Part shown: positions 58,564 through 60,495 of the stretch, piece by piece
Numbering within the stretch: the stretch's first letter is position 1
How the letters are laid out: the number at the start of each line of letters is the position of its first letter
Origin: Xanthomonas bonasiae
Lineage (GTDB): Bacteria; Pseudomonadota; Gammaproteobacteria; Xanthomonadales; Xanthomonadaceae
Reading direction: 5' to 3'
DNA: 60,495 nt
NCBI RefSeq assembly: GCF_017163705.1
Contig: NZ_JAFIWB010000030.1
Coordinates: 1 to 60,495 of the forward strand
Made by a program: the position numbers and the translations under genes
The notes under the pieces: generated by a model
Told to the model about the DNA's origin: nothing
The model's input: the letters and a program-made list of their open reading frames with translations, nothing else
Database searches by the model: none

Positions 58564-59718
58564 ATGTCCGCCCTGCCCGACCACGCACACCCCACCCCCG
58601 CAGACCCCGCATTGCTGGCGCTGTCGCTGGCCGGCGGCCCGAGCGCCCCGCGCAGGCGCCTGCTAGAGCGACACGGCAGCCCTGCCGCCGCGCTGGCCGC
58701 CGGCGCGGCGGCCTGGCAGGCGGCGGGGCTGGATCCGGCGCAGAGCGCGGCCCTGGGGCAGCCCGACCGCGCCGCGATGGACGCCGCGCTGGCCTGGCTG
58801 GCGCAGCCGCGCCGGCACCTGCTCGGCTGCCACGACCCCGACTATCCGGCGCTGCTGCTGCGCAGCCCCAACCCGCCGCTGGCGCTGTACCTGGAAGGCG
58901 ACCCGGCGGCGCTGTGGCATCCGGCGGTGGCGGTGGTCGGCAGCCGCGCGCCCAGCGCCGGCGGCCGCGACAATGCGTATCGCTTCGCCCTGGCGCTGGC
59001 CACGTCCGGGCTGGCGGTGACCAGCGGCATGGCCGCCGGGGTCGATGCCGCCGCGCACGCGGCGGCGCTGTCGCGCCAGGACGGGCTGACCGTGGCGGTG
59101 GTCGGCACCGGCGCGGACCTGGCCTACCCGCGCCAGCATGCCGCCCTGCGCGAGCGCATCGCCGCGCGCGGCGCGGTGGTCAGCGAGCATCCGCCCGGCA
59201 CCCCGGCGCGGCCCAGCCACTTCCCCGCCCGCAACCGGATCATCGCCGGACTGACCCTGGCCACCCTGGTGATCGAGGCCGCCACCCGTTCCGGCGCGCT
59301 GATCACCGCGCGCCTGGCGGCCGAGGCCGGGCGCGAGGTGTTCGCGCTGCCCGGCTCGATCCACAACCCGTTGGCGCGCGGCTGCCATCGCCTGATCCGC
59401 GACGGCGCCGGGCTGGTCGAAAACGCCGAGGAGGTGCTGGCCGGGGTCGCGCCGCTGGCCGCGGAACTGGCCGACGCCTTGCGCGGACGCCTTCGCGCCC
59501 CCACTGAGAGGATCGCCGACGACCCCGGCGCCATGCCGTCCTTCCCCGATCCGAACTACCAGCGCTTGTGGCAGGCGCTGGGCCACGACCCTACCTGTAT
59601 GGATTCAGTGATCGCACGCACCGGATTGACGGCCGCGGCGGCCTCCTCCATGCTGCTGGCCATGGAACTGGATGGCTACGTGGCGGTCGAACGAGGTCGT
59701 TACACCCGCAAACCCTAG
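58564..59718 (+). CDS. dprA: DNA-processing protein DprA
   Basis: The 384-aa protein loads RecA on incoming single-stranded DNA during natural transformation. It has the Rossmann-like DprA fold: [13 protein letters not shown], then [36 protein letters not shown] and [22 protein letters not shown]-terminal winged helix follows ([20 protein letters not shown]). The ATG at 58564 is set by the start of the helical N-terminal domain. It is followed 43 bp later by smg, the usual order. Confidence 0.95.
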   Translation: MSALPDHAHPTPADPALLALSLAGGPSAPRRRLLERHGSPAAALAAGAAAWQAAGLDPAQSAALGQPDRAAMDAALAWLAQPRRHLLGCHDPDYPALLLRSPNPPLALYLEGDPAALWHPAVAVVGSRAPSAGGRDNAYRFALALATSGLAVTSGMAAGVDAAAHAAALSRQDGLTVAVVGTGADLAYPRQHAALRERIAARGAVVSEHPPGTPARPSHFPARNRIIAGLTLATLVIEAATRSGALITARLAAEAGREVFALPGSIHNPLARGCHRLIRDGAGLVENAEEVLAGVAPLAAELADALRGRLRAPTERIADDPGAMPSFPDPNYQRLWQALGHDPTCMDSVIARTGLTAAAASSMLLAMELDGYVAVERGRYTRKP

Positions 59719-59761
59719 TTTCTTCACCTCCACAGCGTCTAGCGACGCAGGCCGAGGGGCA

Positions 59762-60235
59762 ATGAAAGAGAGCATTCTGGATGTCCTGCTGTACCTGTTC
59801 GAACATTATTTCAGCGAGGATGCGGACCCGGTCCGCGATCGCGACTCCCTCCAGAATGGCCTGATCCAGGCTGGCTTCAGCCCCACCGAAATCAGCAAGG
59901 CGTTCGACTGGCTCGATGCCCTGGCCGACCAGCGGCCGGCCGTGCCGCAGCCGCGCATCGACGGCCCGATCCGCATCTACCATGGCCCTGAGCTGGACAA
60001 GCTCGACGTGGAATGCCGCGGCTTCCTGCTGTTCCTGGAACAGCACGGCATCCTCGACAGCGACCAGCGTGAACTGGTGCTGGACCGTGCGATGGCGCTG
60101 GACCAGGACGAACTGGACCTGGACGACCTGAAATGGGTGGTGCTGATGGTGCTGTTCAACCAGCCCGGCGCCGAGGCGGCCTACGCGTGGATGGAAACGC
60201 AGATGTTCGTCGACGAGCCGGAGCCGGTGCACTGA
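59762..60235 (+). CDS. smg: Smg/DUF494 family protein
   Basis: The 157-aa protein matches Smg: [20 protein letters not shown] at the N-terminus, [33 protein letters not shown] in the middle and [17 protein letters not shown] near the end. It is all-helical and acidic, with a role that remains unclear despite conserved linkage to dprA, smf and topA. It lies after dprA and before a GYF-domain gene, as in other Xanthomonads. Confidence 0.94.
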   Translation: MKESILDVLLYLFEHYFSEDADPVRDRDSLQNGLIQAGFSPTEISKAFDWLDALADQRPAVPQPRIDGPIRIYHGPELDKLDVECRGFLLFLEQHGILDSDQRELVLDRAMALDQDELDLDDLKWVVLMVLFNQPGAEAAYAWMETQMFVDEPEPVH

Positions 60236-60257
60236 GGCACTGACGGGCCATGCACGG

Positions 60258-60495
60258 ATGCACGAGGAACCGGTCCTGAGCGCCTGGTACTACGCCGACG
60301 CGGCGCGCCAGCGGCACGGCCCGCTGAGCACCGCGACGTTGCTGGAACGCCTGCGCGACGGGCTGCTGGAGCGCAGCACCCTGGTCTGGCGCGAAGGCAT
60401 GCCGGAATGGCGGCCGCTGCACGCGCTTGCCGACGAACTCGGCCTGTCACCGACAGCCCCGCCGCCACCGCCCCCGCCCCCGCTGCCACCAGCGG
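60258..60495 (+). CDS. GYF-domain protein (partial at window end)
   Basis: The first about 79 codons are present. A GYF_2-type domain is visible: WYYADAARQRHGPLSTATLL, then DGLLERSTLVWREGMPEW and PLHALADEL. It is followed at once by a proline tract (APPPPPPPPLPP). GYF domains bind proline-rich peptides, so the adjacent tract could be an internal ligand or a linker to a membrane segment. The next gene in this region is typically topA, but it is outside the window. A shorter ATG upstream is out of frame. Confidence 0.7.
   Translation, partial: MHEEPVLSAWYYADAARQRHGPLSTATLLERLRDGLLERSTLVWREGMPEWRPLHALADELGLSPTAPPPPPPPPLPPA

Overview
The window comes from a high-GC gammaproteobacterium and looks like Xanthomonas or a close Xanthomonadaceae relative. 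The basis is recognition of gene content and order: an RpoD starting MANERPAQQ, a GlgE / TreS-maltokinase / GlgB operon, a secreted GH92 mannosidase next to a LacI regulator, a FucP-type carrier and an AGE-family isomerase, and the dprA-smg-(topA side) and rsmB-fmt-def order. No rRNA, CRISPR array or intact transposase was seen.

Region 1 (1-5.3 kb): the start of a type I secretion HlyD adaptor and a complete HlyB-like ABC transporter, both on the minus strand. Next comes a minus-strand operon of four genes (J-domain protein, small membrane protein, two lipoproteins) that ends at a strong palindromic terminator. A small XRE regulator resembling restriction-modification controller proteins follows.

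Region 2 (5.4-24.3 kb) is an accessory island. It holds a DUF932-RadC pair typical of mobile elements and a candidate immunity protein next to a 1374-aa toxin-like protein with an AHH-type nuclease motif at its N-terminus, a low-complexity centre and a poly-Gly tail. These are followed by a membrane coiled-coil protein and a secreted protein, a MASE1 sensor-like protein, and two HNH-fold proteins. A SymE-like toxin sits behind a structured leader. Next is a broken piece of fmt, then a two-gene module: a TIR-domain protein followed by a 774-aa protein with a zinc ribbon and a PD-(D/E)XK-like motif. The island has long gene-poor stretches, duplicated fragments and small repeats, and it ends at a tRNA-Ile(CAU) gene, a plausible integration site.

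Region 3 (24.7-33.4 kb) is the GlgE pathway operon on the minus strand, glgE to treS-mak to glgB, with 4-bp overlaps. It converts trehalose through maltose and maltose-1-phosphate to branched alpha-glucan.

Region 4 (33.9-40.2 kb) is a mannoside-use locus: GH92 alpha-mannosidase on the minus strand, divergent from a LacI regulator, an MFS sugar carrier and an AGE-type isomerase. Two similar palindromic operator candidates lie in the divergent intergenic region.

Region 5 (40.3-60.5 kb) is core genome: rpoD, dtd, a lipid A acyltransferase, a GNAT acetyltransferase and a GTP cyclohydrolase II paralogue. A pair of PH-domain membrane proteins follows, then an LPS/surface glycan cluster (glycerophosphotransferase-like, WaaE-like GT2, O-antigen ligase, GT4, ArnT-like). 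The window closes with rsmB, fmt, def, a LysM protein, dprA, smg and the start of a GYF-domain gene.
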